Below are positions 1 to 9,344 of a DNA stretch of 64,000 nucleotides, piece by piece. The stretch's first letter is position 1. Each line of letters starts with the position of its first letter. Made by a program: the position numbers and the translations under genes. A model generated the notes under the pieces. That model did no database searches. It was given only the letters and a program-made list of their open reading frames with translations, and was not told the DNA's origin. Source of the stretch: Culturomica sp. (GTDB lineage Bacteria > Bacteroidota > Bacteroidia > Bacteroidales > Marinifilaceae); the NCBI GenBank assembly GCA_031271755.1, contig JAISVB010000067.1:56482-120481 (forward strand), in the 5' to 3' direction.

Positions 1-1
1 C

Positions 2-373
2 CGGACAGCGGATTTTGTTTGCCTGAACTTTGCCAACGGAGACATGGTGGGGCATACGGGGGTTTACCCGGCTATCCGGAAAGCGGTGGAAACGGTAGAC
101 GCCTGTGTGGAAAAAGTGGTGACGGCAGCCCGGGCCAACGGATACGATGTGTTGATCATTGCCGACCACGGCAATGCGGATTATGCCGTGAACGAGGACG
201 GTTCCCCCAATACGGCGCACTCCCTGAATCCGGTACCCTGTATATGGGTGACGGACGAAAAGGGGAAAAAATTGCGGGACGGGGTGTTGGCGGATGTGGC
301 GCCGACCCTGTTGCAGATCATGGGTATTCCACAACCGGCGGACATGACCGGAAAAAGCCTGATAGAAGCGTAA
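2..373 (+). CDS. gpmI: 2,3-bisphosphoglycerate-independent phosphoglycerate mutase (C-terminal part)
   Basis: The glycolytic enzyme interconverting 3- and 2-phosphoglycerate. Only the last ~123 codons are in the window; the 5' part lies before position 1. The visible piece carries family motifs: [11 protein letters not shown] near its start and the metal-binding IIADHGNAD, followed by a [11 protein letters not shown] segment and the usual ending with LLQIMGI and a short tail. These place it in the alkaline-phosphatase-fold, Mn-dependent mutase family. The DUF3109 gene starts 13 bases after the stop codon on the same strand, so the two are probably cotranscribed. No defect is seen in the visible part. 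Confidence 0.93.
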   Translation, partial: RTADFVCLNFANGDMVGHTGVYPAIRKAVETVDACVEKVVTAARANGYDVLIIADHGNADYAVNEDGSPNTAHSLNPVPCIWVTDEKGKKLRDGVLADVAPTLLQIMGIPQPADMTGKSLIEA

Positions 374-386
374 AGCGCAGCGGGGT

Positions 387-968
387 ATGGTACAGATAGG
401 GGAGGTGCTGGTCAGCTTTGATATTCTGGAGAAAAAATTTTGCTGCGACCTGGCGGCCTGCAAGGGGGCTTGTTGCATAGAGGGGGATTACGGCGCTCCG
501 TTGGAGGAGGAGGAGATCGAAGCGCTCCGGCAGGAGTACGGACACATTACCGCCTACATGAAACCCGGCGGGATCCGCTCGGTGGAGGAGCAGGGACTGG
601 CGGTCAAAGATTGCGACAACGAATGGGGCACCCCGCTCATCGACGGAAAGGAGTGCGCTTTTACCATCGAAGAGAACGGAAACTGCTGGTGCGCCATCGA
701 GAAAGCCTGGTCGGAGGGGAAAAGCCGTTTCCGGAAACCCATCTCCTGCCACCTCTATCCCATCCGGATCGCTCGTTACGTCAGTTTCGAGGCGTTGAAT
801 TACCACCAGTGGGACGTATGCCGGGGAGCGCTCCTGAAAGGCCGGGAAGCCGGGATCCCGCTCTACCGTTTCCTGAAAGATGCGTTGGTTACCCGTTACG
901 GGGAGGAGTGGTACGCCGAATTGGAGGTGGCGGCTGCCGAATACGAAGCCGGGCGATTGGTGGAGTAG
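387..968 (+). CDS. DUF3109 family cysteine-rich protein
   Basis: A 193-residue soluble protein of the DUF3109 family, common in Bacteroidetes and related to YkgJ-type putative metal or Fe-S binding proteins. It has an N-terminal cysteine cluster (C19, C20, C25, C29, C30 in the KFCCDLAACKGACC segment) and later single cysteines in NCWCAIE, ISCHLYP and WDVCRG, a spacing consistent with metal binding. The length fits the family. Function is unknown. It follows gpmI by 13 bases and probably shares its transcript. No signal peptide or membrane segment is visible. Confidence 0.8.
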   Translation: MVQIGEVLVSFDILEKKFCCDLAACKGACCIEGDYGAPLEEEEIEALRQEYGHITAYMKPGGIRSVEEQGLAVKDCDNEWGTPLIDGKECAFTIEENGNCWCAIEKAWSEGKSRFRKPISCHLYPIRIARYVSFEALNYHQWDVCRGALLKGREAGIPLYRFLKDALVTRYGEEWYAELEVAAAEYEAGRLVE

Positions 969-1017
969 GGAGAAAGCGCCGGGAAGTGCCGATGAGGGTC
1001 AATATTTTGGGTAAAAA

Positions 1018-1049
1018 GTTGTCCGGAACGGAAAATGTGCCTATATTTG
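1018..1049 (+). promoter_or_regulatory. Bacteroidetes-type promoter of tRNA-His
   Basis: A GTTG -33 element ending at 1021 is followed, after 20 bases, by a perfect -7 element TATATTTG at 1042-1049. The tRNA begins 20 bases downstream. Confidence 0.7.
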
Positions 1050-1068
1050 CAGCGCTAAAAGCAAAACG

Positions 1069-1142
1069 GTAGATGTAGCTCAGTCGGTTAGAGCGTTGGA
1101 GTGTGGTTCCAGAGGTCGTCGGTTCGAGCCCGATCTTCTACC
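1069..1142 (+). tRNA. tRNA-His(GTG)
   Basis: A 74-base cloverleaf: acceptor GTAGATG pairs with CTTCTAC (one T-T mismatch), the D arm contains AGCTCAG, the anticodon stem TTGGA/TCCAG encloses the loop GTGTGGT with anticodon GTG at 1103-1105, and the T arm contains GGTTCGAGCC. The 3' CCA is not encoded. Confidence 0.93.
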
Positions 1143-1161
1143 CCTCAGATTAAAACCACCG

Positions 1162-1191
1162 AATGCAGTCGATCCGTCGGCTGCATTTTTT
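1162..1191 (+). terminator. Rho-independent terminator of tRNA-His
   Basis: AATGCAGTCGA (1162-1172) pairs with TCGGCTGCATT (1177-1187) around a TCCG loop and is followed by a T run. It ends 12 bases before the omega-amidase start. Confidence 0.75.
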
Positions 1192-1203
1192 ATTGTAAAC
1201 ATC

Positions 1204-1992
1204 ATGCGGATCACATTGGTACAATCCTCTCTCTGTTGGGGAGATGTGGAAGGGAACTTGGCTGCTTTCGACCCCAAAATAACCCAAATAGCCGGCAGCG
1301 ATCTGATCTTGTTGCCGGAGATGTTTGCTTCGGGCAGCATCCTGTTGAAAAATGAGGAGGGAGAAACCCGGCGGGAGATCGAAAGAACCGCGGCCTGCTA
1401 CGAAAAGATCCGGGAACGGATGGGGGAATGGGCGCGGCAGACGGGAGCGTTGGTCATCGGTTCGACCGTATATGGGAAGGGTGAAAAGTTTTACAACCGG
1501 ATGATCGCTGCTTTCCCCGGCGGAACATACGGTTTTTACGATAAAAGGCACGGTTTCAGCATGGCCGGCGAAAACAGGTTTATTACCGCAGGCCAGCGGC
1601 AGACCGTGTTGGAATTCCGGGGAGTAAAGATCGCTCTTTTTATCTGTTACGACCTTCGTTTCCCGGTCTGGAGCCGGAATACCCAAGGGTACGATCTGGC
1701 TGTTTATGCAGCGAACTGGCCGGCTTCCCGCCGGGAGGCGTGGAACATTTTACTCCGGGCCCGGGCGGTGGAAAATCAGTGTTATGTGGCGGGGGTGAAT
1801 TGCGTTGGCCGGGATCCCGGCGGGAATGTATACAGTGGGGATTCCGTATTGCTGAACGCTAAAGGAGAGATCGTTGTTGCCTGTCCGACAGAAGAAGAAT
1901 CCCTTGTAACCGGAGAACTCTCCCCGGATGAACTGGACTCATTCCGGAAAAAATTCCCGGTATTGGCCGACCGGGATCATTTTCTGTTATAG
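1204..1992 (+). CDS. omega-amidase, nitrilase superfamily (YafV-like)
   Basis: 262-residue carbon-nitrogen hydrolase, best matched to omega-amidases that deamidate alpha-ketoglutaramate or 2-oxosuccinamate, by-products of transamination. The nitrilase triad is visible: E39 in LLPEMF, K114 in FYDKRHG and C148 in FICYDLRFPVWSRN, the last being characteristic of YafV/omega-amidase. A longer open frame runs back through tRNA-His, so I chose the ATG at 1204 (MRITLVQSS), which gives normal family length. It sits just after the tRNA terminator and is convergent with metF. Omega-amidases are linked to methionine salvage, which suits the neighbouring methionine genes, but that link is inference. Confidence 0.88.
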   Translation: MRITLVQSSLCWGDVEGNLAAFDPKITQIAGSDLILLPEMFASGSILLKNEEGETRREIERTAACYEKIRERMGEWARQTGALVIGSTVYGKGEKFYNRMIAAFPGGTYGFYDKRHGFSMAGENRFITAGQRQTVLEFRGVKIALFICYDLRFPVWSRNTQGYDLAVYAANWPASRREAWNILLRARAVENQCYVAGVNCVGRDPGGNVYSGDSVLLNAKGEIVVACPTEEESLVTGELSPDELDSFRKKFPVLADRDHFLL

Positions 1993-2106
1993 GATGCTCC
2001 CCCTCCGCTTTGTTCCGCCCTCGCTTCGGCTTTCGCAAATCGACAAACCTTTGCTTGCCACCTTCTGGCAACGCATCTCCCTTTCGCGATCAAGTTCAAT
2101 CACCTC

Positions 2107-3060
2107 CTAAAACACCTGTTTCAGGATGGTGCGGATGTTATCGGCTTTTCCCATGGTGTAGTAGTGGATGGCGGGCGCCCCTTTTTGCAGGAGTTCCCGG
2201 CTTTGGCGGATACACCACTCCGTGCCGGCCCGGTAGATCGATTCGTTGTCTTTGCAGGTTCGAAGCTCTTTCATCAACTCTTCCGGCAGGTCGATGCTGA
2301 ATGCCCGGGGCAGCATTTCGATGTGTGTCCGGGTCGATATCGGTTTCAGACCGGGGATGATGGGCACGGTGATCCCCGCCGCCCGGCACCGGTCGACAAA
2401 GCTGAAAAACTTCCGGTTGTCGAAAAACATCTGGGTCACAATGTAAGCGGCGCCGGCGTCTACTTTTGTTTTCAGGTTGAGGATGTCGGTTTCGCGGTTG
2501 GGGGCTTCGAAATGTTTTTCGGGATACCCGGCCACGCCGATGCAGAAGTTGGTGGGTACCGCGCCGGTGATGTTTTCGTCTAAATAGAGGCCGCGATTCA
2601 TGTTGCAGATCTGCTCCACCAATTGGGAACTGTATTTGTGTCCGTCCGGTTCCGGCTGGAAGTACTTCTGGCCGGGAACGGCGTCCCCCCGGAGGGCTAC
2701 GACGTTCTGGATGTCCAAAAAGTTCAGGTCGATCAGGTCGTTTTCCAATTTGTAGCGGGAAGCGCCCCCGCAGATCAGGTGGGGTACTACTTCTACCGGA
2801 AACCGCTTCATGATGGCGGCGGCAATGGCCACCGACCCCGGCCGTTTGTTCACGGTGATCTTTTCAAAAGTGCCGTCCGGTTTGGGCCGGTACTCCGTTT
2901 CGTCGCGGTGGCAGGTGATGTTGATAAAAGGCGGTTCGAACTCCATCAGGGGCTGGATGGAGTTGTACAGTTTGGTGATGTCGCTCCCTTTGAGCGGGGG
3001 CACCAGTTCAAAAGAGGCGAAAGGAGCGGTTTCCCGGTTAAGAATATCGATGATTTTCAT
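2107..3060 (-). CDS. metF: 5,10-methylenetetrahydrofolate reductase
   Basis: 317 residues. FAD-dependent reduction of methylene-THF to methyl-THF, the methyl donor for MetH. The protein follows MetF closely: SFELVPPLKG near the N-terminus (catalytic Glu), ITCHRDE, PHLICGGASRYKLENDL, NVVALRGDAVPG, and TQMFFDN in the C-terminal half. The open frame extends 35 codons upstream, but the ATG at 3060 (MKIIDILNRE) matches the family N-terminus. It lies 19 bases after the metH stop, so the two are cotranscribed, and it is the last gene of a five-gene minus-strand block. Convergent with the omega-amidase; a short hairpin (2055-2071, TTGCCA/TGGCAA) lies in the junction without a clear T run. Confidence 0.95.
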   Translation of the reverse strand: MKIIDILNRETAPFASFELVPPLKGSDITKLYNSIQPLMEFEPPFINITCHRDETEYRPKPDGTFEKITVNKRPGSVAIAAAIMKRFPVEVVPHLICGGASRYKLENDLIDLNFLDIQNVVALRGDAVPGQKYFQPEPDGHKYSSQLVEQICNMNRGLYLDENITGAVPTNFCIGVAGYPEKHFEAPNRETDILNLKTKVDAGAAYIVTQMFFDNRKFFSFVDRCRAAGITVPIIPGLKPISTRTHIEMLPRAFSIDLPEELMKELRTCKDNESIYRAGTEWCIRQSRELLQKGAPAIHYYTMGKADNIRTILKQVF

Positions 3061-3079
3061 GTACTTACAAATAGATGAT

Positions 3080-6000
3080 TTACAAATAGGGGGATAACAA
3101 TCGTTCGCCTTCTTCCTCGGTGATATCCCGCTTCCGGCAGTAACCGGCAAATTGCTCCCGGTCAATCCGGCCGATGCTGAAATAGCGGGCGTCCGGGTGG
3201 GCGATCAACAGGCCGCACAAGCTGGTAACAGGGGTCATGGCATACGAAGCGGTCAGGCCGACTCCAATAAGATCGGGGGCGTCCAACAGCCGAAAAACCT
3301 CCTTTTTCAGGGAGTGATCCGGGCAGGAGGAGTAACCGAACGCCGGTCGGATCACCGGCAACCCTTCTCCCACCTGTTCCTGCATCCATTCGGCCAGCGC
3401 TTCCGTCAGGCGGGCGCACAGGCTCTCCCGCAACAGATGATCAAAGTCGTGGCACCTGTCACACCGGTGTTTGTCCTCGACCTTGAGGCAAAACAGGCCG
3501 ATGGTGCTGCGACCGCTTTCCGGCGCCACAAAATCGGCCAAAGAGAGAAAATCCGACCGCTCCTCCTGTTGGCGCAACATGGGGAAGCGTTCGCCGTTTT
3601 CCAGGATGATGTCGCCGTTTTCGCTGTGCGCTCCGAAAAACCGCACCACTAAGGAGGCTTCAAATTCGTTGCCGGCCACCACTTGTCCCAACAGTTCCAA
3701 AGCAGCTTGGTGGGTTTTGTCCGCCTCTTCGTTGGTATAGAGGATTTCCGGGTACTGCCCCTTGAATCCCCAGAAGTAACAGAAAGGTGTCCAGTCGATC
3801 CGGGCGGCCAGTTCCCCAAGGTCGACCTTTTTGGCGGTGAGGTTGTGCTCCCCGAAAACCTCCGGAAGCCGGTAGCTTTCCGGGGAAAACAGGGGCGCTC
3901 TCCGCACCGCTTCGGAGTAGGGGAGCAGTTCCCGGTGCGATTGCTCGTACCGGTCGCGGATCTCCGCCTGTTCCGCCTTGATCCGGCCGATGGTTTCGGA
4001 ACCGTCCCGGAGCAGGTGTTTGATCAGGTTGGCTGTCCGGGAAGCATCGCCGCCGTGTATAACGCCATAATCGTACCGGGGAGCCAGCTTGACGGCCGTA
4101 TGAACGCCCGAGGTAGTAGCGCCTCCCACGATCAGCGGCACCTGTAACTGCTCCCGCTGCAACAGTTCGCACAGCTTCTCCATCTCGCTCAGCGACGGGG
4201 TGATCAGCCCGCTGACGCCGATAAAATCCGCCCGCTGTTTTTTGCACTCCTCCACGATCCGTTCGTTCTCCACCATCACCCCGAGGTCGATCACCTCGAT
4301 GTCGTTGCAGGTGAGGATGATGTTAACAATATTCTTGCCGATGTCGTGCACATCCCCCCTGGCAGTCGCCATCACGATCCGGTGGCGGCTGCGGGCGCCC
4401 GTAGCAGCCTCGTTCCGTTTTTCAATCTCCGGTTGCAACAGGCCGACCGCCTCCTTCATGATCCGGGCCGATTTAACGACCTGGGGCAGGAACATCTTCC
4501 CTTCGCCGAAAAGCGTTCCGACCCGCTCCATCCCTTTCATCAGCGGCCCTTCGATGATCTCCACGGGGGAGGCATATGTGCGCAGGGCTTCGGCAATATC
4601 CTCCGGCAGGTACTCTTTGATCCCTTTCGTCAGAGCGTACGCCAGGCGTTCCTCCAACGGCCGGTCGCGCCACTCTTCGTTCCGGACGGTTTTTCCGGCC
4701 GTTTTGTTGCCCTTGATCCGTTCCGCCAGTTCGATCAGCTTCTCCGTTGCTTCCGGATAGCGGTTCAGCACCACATCCTCCACCGTTTTCAGCAATTCCG
4801 GTTCGATTTCGTCGTACACCTGCAACATGGCCGGATTGACGATCGCCATGTCCAAACCGGCGCGGATGGCGTGAAAGAGAAAGACGGAGTGCATCGCTTC
4901 GCGCACAGGGTTGTTGCCCCGGAAGGAGAAGGAGAGGTTGGAAATCCCGCCCGATGTGTGGCTGCCCGGCAGGTGCTCTTTGATCCATTGCACCGCCCGG
5001 ATAAAATCCACGGCGTAATTGTTGTGCTCCTCCAAGCCGGTGCCGATGGCCAGCACATTCACATCGAAGATGATATCGTGCGGATGGAATCCGGCTTTTT
5101 CCGTCAGCAACCGGTAAGCCCGCTCCGCGATGGCGGTTTTTCGTTCGCAGGTAACCGCCTGTCCCTCTTCGTCGAATGCCATGACCACCACCGCTGCTCC
5201 CAACTTCCGGATCTCGGCGGCTTTCCGCAGAAATTCCGCTTCCCCTTCCTTCAGGCTGATGGAGTTGACAATACACTTTCCCTGGGTGTTTTTCAAGCCT
5301 GCCAGCAGGGTTTCCCAGTCGGACGAATCGATCATCAGGGCTGACCGGGCAATATCCGGGTCGTTACTGATGTACCGGACAAAATGGGTCATCTCCTTGG
5401 CGCTGTTCAACATAGCGTCGTCCATGTTGATGTCGATGACGGAAGCCCCGTCCGCGATCTGTTTGCGGGCGACTCCGGCCGCCTCTTCGTAGGAGCCTGC
5501 GTGGATCAGCTTGGCAAATGCAGCCGATCCGGCTACATTGGTACGCTCCCCGATGTTGGTAAAATTGTTCCGCTTAGTGTCGATGACTACGGTGTCCAAT
5601 CCGCTGACGATCAGTGCTTCATCCGGTTTTTCCGGTGTGCGGGGTGCCATACCGGCCAGCGCATCCCGGATGGCCCGGATGTGCGCCGGGGTAGTGCCGC
5701 AACAGCCTCCGGCAATATTCAGTAACCCCTTTTCGGCCATGCTTTTCAGCAAAGCAGCAGTGGTTTCCGGTTTTTCGTCGTACTCCCCCATCTCGTTCGG
5801 CAGGCCGGCGTTGGGGTAAATGCTCAGGGCGCAGGGCAAAAAAGCGGCGAGTTTCTCTGCAAAAGGCAGCAACTCCCGTGCTCCGAAAGAGCAGTTCAGC
5901 CCGAAACTGAGCAGCGGATAGTGGGAGAGGGCGGTGTAGAGCGCCTCCATCGATTGCCCGGTCAGTGTCCGGCCGCTTTTGTCGTTGATGGTGGCGGAGA

Positions 6001-6598
6001 GCATAACCGGGAGTTCCGTGCCTCTCTCCTGTTGAACGCTTTCAATGGCGTAGAGGGCGGCTTTGGCGTTCAACCCGTCGAAAACCGTCTCCACCAACAA
6101 CAGCTCCACCCCGCCGTCTATCAGCCCCCGGACCTGTTCCGTGTAGGCGGTAACCAAACGGTCAAAATCCACCGGCCGAAACTCCGGGCGGTGCACATCG
6201 GGGGAGAGGGAGAGGGTTTTGGAGGTAGGGCCGATGCTGCCCGCCACCCAAACCTTTCTCCGGCTTGCGGCAGCGGCCTCCCGGGCAATACGCGCCCCGG
6301 CAGCGTTCATCCGGTACACCTCTTCCCGGCAATCATACTCCTCCTGCGAAACGGCATTGGAATTAAACGTGTTGGTTTCAATAATATCCGCCCCCGCTTC
6401 AATGTAATCCGCGTGTATCCGGCGGATCACATCGGGGCGCGTCACATTCAGGATATCGTTGTTCCCTTTCAGGTTGACGCTGTGGGAGGCGAACTCCTCC
6501 CCGCGGAACGCCGCTTCGTCCAAGCCGTATTGCTGGATGGCGGTGCCCATCGCGCCGTCTAAAATGACTATTTTTTCTTGTAACAGTTGTTTCAACAT
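3080..6598 (-). CDS. metH: cobalamin-dependent methionine synthase
   Basis: 1172 residues with all four modules of MetH. Residues 1-~320 are the homocysteine domain with zinc ligands C236 (NCSFGA) and C299/C300 ([11 protein letters not shown]). Residues ~335-620 are the pterin/methyl-THF domain ([21 protein letters not shown]). Residues ~640-880 are the cobalamin domain, with the cobalt-ligand H751 in [13 protein letters not shown]. The rest is the SAM-dependent reactivation domain ([15 protein letters not shown]). I chose the ATG at 6598 (MLKQLLQ); a TTG two codons upstream is less likely. The gene sits between the homocysteine-forming genes and metF with gaps of 12 and 19 bases, so homocysteine made upstream would be methylated by products of the same transcript. 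Full length, no defects seen. Confidence 0.97.
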   Translation of the reverse strand: MLKQLLQEKIVILDGAMGTAIQQYGLDEAAFRGEEFASHSVNLKGNNDILNVTRPDVIRRIHADYIEAGADIIETNTFNSNAVSQEEYDCREEVYRMNAAGARIAREAAAASRRKVWVAGSIGPTSKTLSLSPDVHRPEFRPVDFDRLVTAYTEQVRGLIDGGVELLLVETVFDGLNAKAALYAIESVQQERGTELPVMLSATINDKSGRTLTGQSMEALYTALSHYPLLSFGLNCSFGARELLPFAEKLAAFLPCALSIYPNAGLPNEMGEYDEKPETTAALLKSMAEKGLLNIAGGCCGTTPAHIRAIRDALAGMAPRTPEKPDEALIVSGLDTVVIDTKRNNFTNIGERTNVAGSAAFAKLIHAGSYEEAAGVARKQIADGASVIDINMDDAMLNSAKEMTHFVRYISNDPDIARSALMIDSSDWETLLAGLKNTQGKCIVNSISLKEGEAEFLRKAAEIRKLGAAVVVMAFDEEGQAVTCERKTAIAERAYRLLTEKAGFHPHDIIFDVNVLAIGTGLEEHNNYAVDFIRAVQWIKEHLPGSHTSGGISNLSFSFRGNNPVREAMHSVFLFHAIRAGLDMAIVNPAMLQVYDEIEPELLKTVEDVVLNRYPEATEKLIELAERIKGNKTAGKTVRNEEWRDRPLEERLAYALTKGIKEYLPEDIAEALRTYASPVEIIEGPLMKGMERVGTLFGEGKMFLPQVVKSARIMKEAVGLLQPEIEKRNEAATGARSRHRIVMATARGDVHDIGKNIVNIILTCNDIEVIDLGVMVENERIVEECKKQRADFIGVSGLITPSLSEMEKLCELLQREQLQVPLIVGGATTSGVHTAVKLAPRYDYGVIHGGDASRTANLIKHLLRDGSETIGRIKAEQAEIRDRYEQSHRELLPYSEAVRRAPLFSPESYRLPEVFGEHNLTAKKVDLGELAARIDWTPFCYFWGFKGQYPEILYTNEEADKTHQAALELLGQVVAGNEFEASLVVRFFGAHSENGDIILENGERFPMLRQQEERSDFLSLADFVAPESGRSTIGLFCLKVEDKHRCDRCHDFDHLLRESLCARLTEALAEWMQEQVGEGLPVIRPAFGYSSCPDHSLKKEVFRLLDAPDLIGVGLTASYAMTPVTSLCGLLIAHPDARYFSIGRIDREQFAGYCRKRDITEEEGERLLSPYL

Positions 6599-6610
6599 GG
6601 ACAAGGCCGG

Positions 6611-7366
6611 TTATTGCGGATTAAAAAATTTGAGTTCAAACTGCCCGACTACGCCCATTTTATCGTCCTTGATCAGGATGGCACCCAGGATCTCTTCGGT
6701 GTTTTTGATCCGTTCCAGCACAGGTTGTATGTCTTCGGGCGTCCGGACAAAATTTGCAAAAGCGGTGGCGTAGCTGTCCGCCAACAGAACGTCTTTGCAG
6801 ACGATCATCACCGCATCCGCCAATCCGAAACTGAGGGAAGGCCCCACGGTTCCGGAGGAGGTGCAAATCCCCAACGGTGTGCCGGAGGCGGGAATGTGCA
6901 GGCCGACTTTTTCGGAGAGCGGCGAAGCGCCTGCAAACACAGCCACATCCATCTCTTCCCGGATATCGGCATAAATGTCCCCTCCGTTTTCAACCACCGC
7001 CTCCCGGATCGGGAATTGCTGTTTCAGTGCCTGCGCTACGTGAAAGGAGACCGCTCCGGCCACCGCGCTCATCGGCCCGATCCGGGACTTTTGCGCAACG
7101 GCCGACATCTGCCGGAAAATCTCCGGCGCCTCCTTTCCGGCATTGTAGGGCACCAGCGCCTCCGCATAACCGGGATCTTTTGCCAAATAAGCCTCCATCT
7201 CTTTCCGCAGCGCAATAATGACCGAATCGCAGAAAGCAGGCATTTCCGGCCGGAACGAAGATTTGTCCACTCCGATCCAGAGGTCGGACTCCTTCTGTTT
7301 GACGACAAAGCCCCTCCACCGGTCCTCCCGGAAGTGTTCCCGGTATCTCCTTACATTGTATTCCAT
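6611..7366 (-). CDS. UPF0280/COG2122 ApbE-like protein, probable homocysteine-biosynthesis factor
   Basis: 251-residue protein of the UPF0280 (COG2122) family, distantly related to ApbE flavin transferases. Visible signatures are EAVVENGGDIYAD (residues ~120-130) and the SGTVGPSLSFG and ADAVMIVCKD segments. In Methanosarcina a COG2122 protein was linked with a DUF39/COG1900 protein and an NIL ferredoxin to making homocysteine from aspartate semialdehyde and sulfide; here all three genes are adjacent. Its own reaction is not settled. The ATG at 7366 is one base past the ferredoxin stop, implying translational coupling; an upstream TTG inside the ferredoxin gene is less likely. metH follows after 12 bases. 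Confidence 0.85.
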   Translation of the reverse strand: MEYNVRRYREHFREDRWRGFVVKQKESDLWIGVDKSSFRPEMPAFCDSVIIALRKEMEAYLAKDPGYAEALVPYNAGKEAPEIFRQMSAVAQKSRIGPMSAVAGAVSFHVAQALKQQFPIREAVVENGGDIYADIREEMDVAVFAGASPLSEKVGLHIPASGTPLGICTSSGTVGPSLSFGLADAVMIVCKDVLLADSYATAFANFVRTPEDIQPVLERIKNTEEILGAILIKDDKMGVVGQFELKFFNPQ

Positions 7367-7367
7367 A

Positions 7368-7787
7368 CTATTCGATGTTATCGGCAAACTCGATCCGGAA
7401 CAGTTTCAGCGGGCACGATTTCAGGCACAGCTTGCATACAATGCACTTCTCCGGATTGAAGTGCAGTTCCCAGTCGGGTTCGCCGATGGTCAACGCTTTG
7501 GCAAAGCAGGCGGAGGCGCAGTTTCCGCAATTGATGCACCGCTCCTTGTCGTAGGAAATTTTACTGGCCAACAGACTGACCGTAACCCCGTTGGATTCCA
7601 GATAGGAGAGCCCGTCGGCAAGCGCCGCTTCGTCCGCATCCAGTTCCACCAGCAGCTTGCCGGATTTCCCGGCCTCTATTTCCGCTTTCAGAATGTTGAT
7701 CCGGATGTCATATATTTTCACCAGATCGTATGTCAGCGACCGGTCGGTAGCGTCCACAGGAAAGGATAATACGACTTTTTTTATCAT
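7368..7787 (-). CDS. NIL-domain ferredoxin with two 4Fe-4S motifs
   Basis: 139 residues. The N-terminal ~75 residues form an NIL domain, a small regulatory-type fold also found at the C-terminus of methionine ABC importers. The C-terminal part is a two-cluster ferredoxin with CINCGNCASAC and CIVCKLCLKSCP. This arrangement matches the ferredoxin partner of DUF39 in methanogen and anaerobe homocysteine synthesis, where it is thought to supply electrons for reductive sulfur transfer. It lies 20 bases after the DUF39 stop and 1 base before the UPF0280 start. Confidence 0.88.
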   Translation of the reverse strand: MIKKVVLSFPVDATDRSLTYDLVKIYDIRINILKAEIEAGKSGKLLVELDADEAALADGLSYLESNGVTVSLLASKISYDKERCINCGNCASACFAKALTIGEPDWELHFNPEKCIVCKLCLKSCPLKLFRIEFADNIE

Positions 7788-7807
7788 GACGTTACAAATT
7801 TACAGGG

Positions 7808-8974
7808 TTAGGAATGAGAACAGGTTTCCGGCGTGTTGTCGTCTTCGAGGGAGCGGAGGCTTGTGCCGACAGGCATCGGACGCACCGGTTCGCTCAGCAA
7901 AAATTGACCGCGTGCAATCCACTCTTTCAGGCGATCGGCGATCTCCCGGGCTTTCACCAGACTGGCCACCGGCGCCGTACGGATCTTCTGCCCGTTCAGG
8001 ACGATCTCCCCGCTTCTCAGGGCGGCGTAATTGGTCTTTCCCAGTACGCGATTGCCCGCCCCGTAGTCGATGATGGTTGTTTCGATCTGTTCATTCCGGA
8101 TGGAAACCCGCCGGGCCATCTCCTCGTCTAAGATGGGTATCGGGATGCCGATCCCCACAAACAGGCTGATGCCGTACTTTTCGTAGTAAGCGGCCCGCAA
8201 AAAATCGGGGCTCATCTTTTTCAAATCCCCGATCACGGCGATGGTACGGGCGTTTCCGGTCGGGATCCCGAACGCATTCACCTCTTTTGTGGAGTGGAAC
8301 TGCGTTCCGTTCCAGGTAACATAACCTTCCGTCCCGCACAAAAAAATGCGGGTGCCCAACCCGATGGTGCGGCACTCCGGGTCGTTGATCAGCGGCGAAA
8401 GCTCGCCCGCCGTGCTGTAAGCAGCATTCCGGAAACGAGGCAGCAGCGTACCCATGTAAGTGTGTTTGATCCGGTCGGTGGAATTGGTAGCCACGTTGTA
8501 GTTCTGGTAGGCGTTGCGCGGATTGTACAGAATGGCTTCGTTGACGGAGTCCAAAGCGATGGTTGTCCGGATGTGTTTCCGGGGATAACAATCGGTCCCT
8601 TTTCCCCAGGCTTCGAGGGTGATCTTTTTGCCGTTCACCAGATCCTCGATCAGGTGGGCGCCGCCGTATGCCGGCCGTTCCGGGTTGCAGTCCGTGGCGC
8701 CGATATACGTATCGACCGCCGCCAGCCCGCCGCTGACCCGGATACCGTTCAGTTCGATCTTTTCCATCCGGATGGGGGGCGAGGCGTGCCCGAAATTGAT
8801 GAAGGCGCCGGAAGAGCACATCGCGCCGAAGGTTCCAGTGGTTACTACGTCTACTTTTTGAGCGATCTCTTTCGGGGAGAGGCTCCGGGAAAGTTCGGAA
8901 ACCTCTTCCGCCGTCAACACAACGGCTTTTCCGCTTTTTATTTTGTCGTTTATTTCACTGTATGACTTTGCCAT
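7808..8974 (-). CDS. DUF39/COG1900 homocysteine biosynthesis protein
   Basis: 388-residue member of the DUF39 family, first gene of the methionine block. Family features: GTFGAMCSSGAFINFGH (C53), IGATDCNPERPAYGG (C96), GKGTDCYPRKH (C129), and glycine-rich GIPTGNARTIAV. In Methanosarcina acetivorans the homologue converts aspartate semialdehyde and sulfide to homocysteine and depends on two conserved cysteines; C53 and C129 are at closely similar positions, as I recall the literature. The CBS domains found in some archaeal homologues are absent. I chose the ATG at 8974 (MAKSYSEIND) over a TTG six codons upstream. Direct sulfurylation would avoid the acyl-homoserine route, but whether other routes exist in this genome cannot be seen here. 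Confidence 0.88.
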   Translation of the reverse strand: MAKSYSEINDKIKSGKAVVLTAEEVSELSRSLSPKEIAQKVDVVTTGTFGAMCSSGAFINFGHASPPIRMEKIELNGIRVSGGLAAVDTYIGATDCNPERPAYGGAHLIEDLVNGKKITLEAWGKGTDCYPRKHIRTTIALDSVNEAILYNPRNAYQNYNVATNSTDRIKHTYMGTLLPRFRNAAYSTAGELSPLINDPECRTIGLGTRIFLCGTEGYVTWNGTQFHSTKEVNAFGIPTGNARTIAVIGDLKKMSPDFLRAAYYEKYGISLFVGIGIPIPILDEEMARRVSIRNEQIETTIIDYGAGNRVLGKTNYAALRSGEIVLNGQKIRTAPVASLVKAREIADRLKEWIARGQFLLSEPVRPMPVGTSLRSLEDDNTPETCSHS

Positions 8975-9344
8975 ATTGATAAAAATGATCAATTACTATT
9001 CAAAACAAGGAGAAGAGCACGGGATGAACTACGGAAACTCCCTTCCGTGTCATACGGCCTCTTCAATGGCTGCGGGAGCTTTTTGGGGAAAATAAAGGGA
9101 TCAGCGCTTGCCGCGCATATACATGGAAAAACCACAGAAAGTGATTTTGGTACCGCTTGTCAGAACAGAAGAGATGTAGTGTACTTTCATAATGTTTGTG
9201 GCCGATCCTCTCCAAGATTGAATTGACACAGCAAAGAAAAGCGAAAAAAAAGAAAAATCCAAATCGAACGCCAAAAAAAGTCAACCTTCCGCTCTATGCC
9301 GTGGGTCAGCTTGAGCACATCAAATAACTGAAAAGAAGGCTGTT
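8975..9344. other. intergenic region upstream of the homocysteine operon
   Basis: 370 bases between the DUF39 start and the S41 peptidase end, both on the minus strand. It should hold the operon promoter, but I find no clear TTTG/TAnnTTTG pair. A hairpin ACGGAA/TTCCGT spans 9031-9048. I looked for S-box, SAM-II and similar methionine-linked riboswitch signatures and recognised none. A minus-strand open frame at 9063-9284 is phenylalanine-rich and not credible. Confidence 0.5.

Noticed and set aside
1096..1203. Upstream extension of the omega-amidase frame through tRNA-His
   Set aside because: It translates a tRNA gene and terminator; the ATG at 1204 gives the normal N-terminus.
9063..9284. 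Minus-strand frame of 73 codons, phenylalanine- and histidine-rich
   Set aside because: Composition is unlike protein, and it sits in the leader of the homocysteine operon with no family resemblance.
8975..9344. Possible SAM or S-box riboswitch before the methionine block
   Set aside because: No conserved core sequences or junction pattern recognised on the minus strand.
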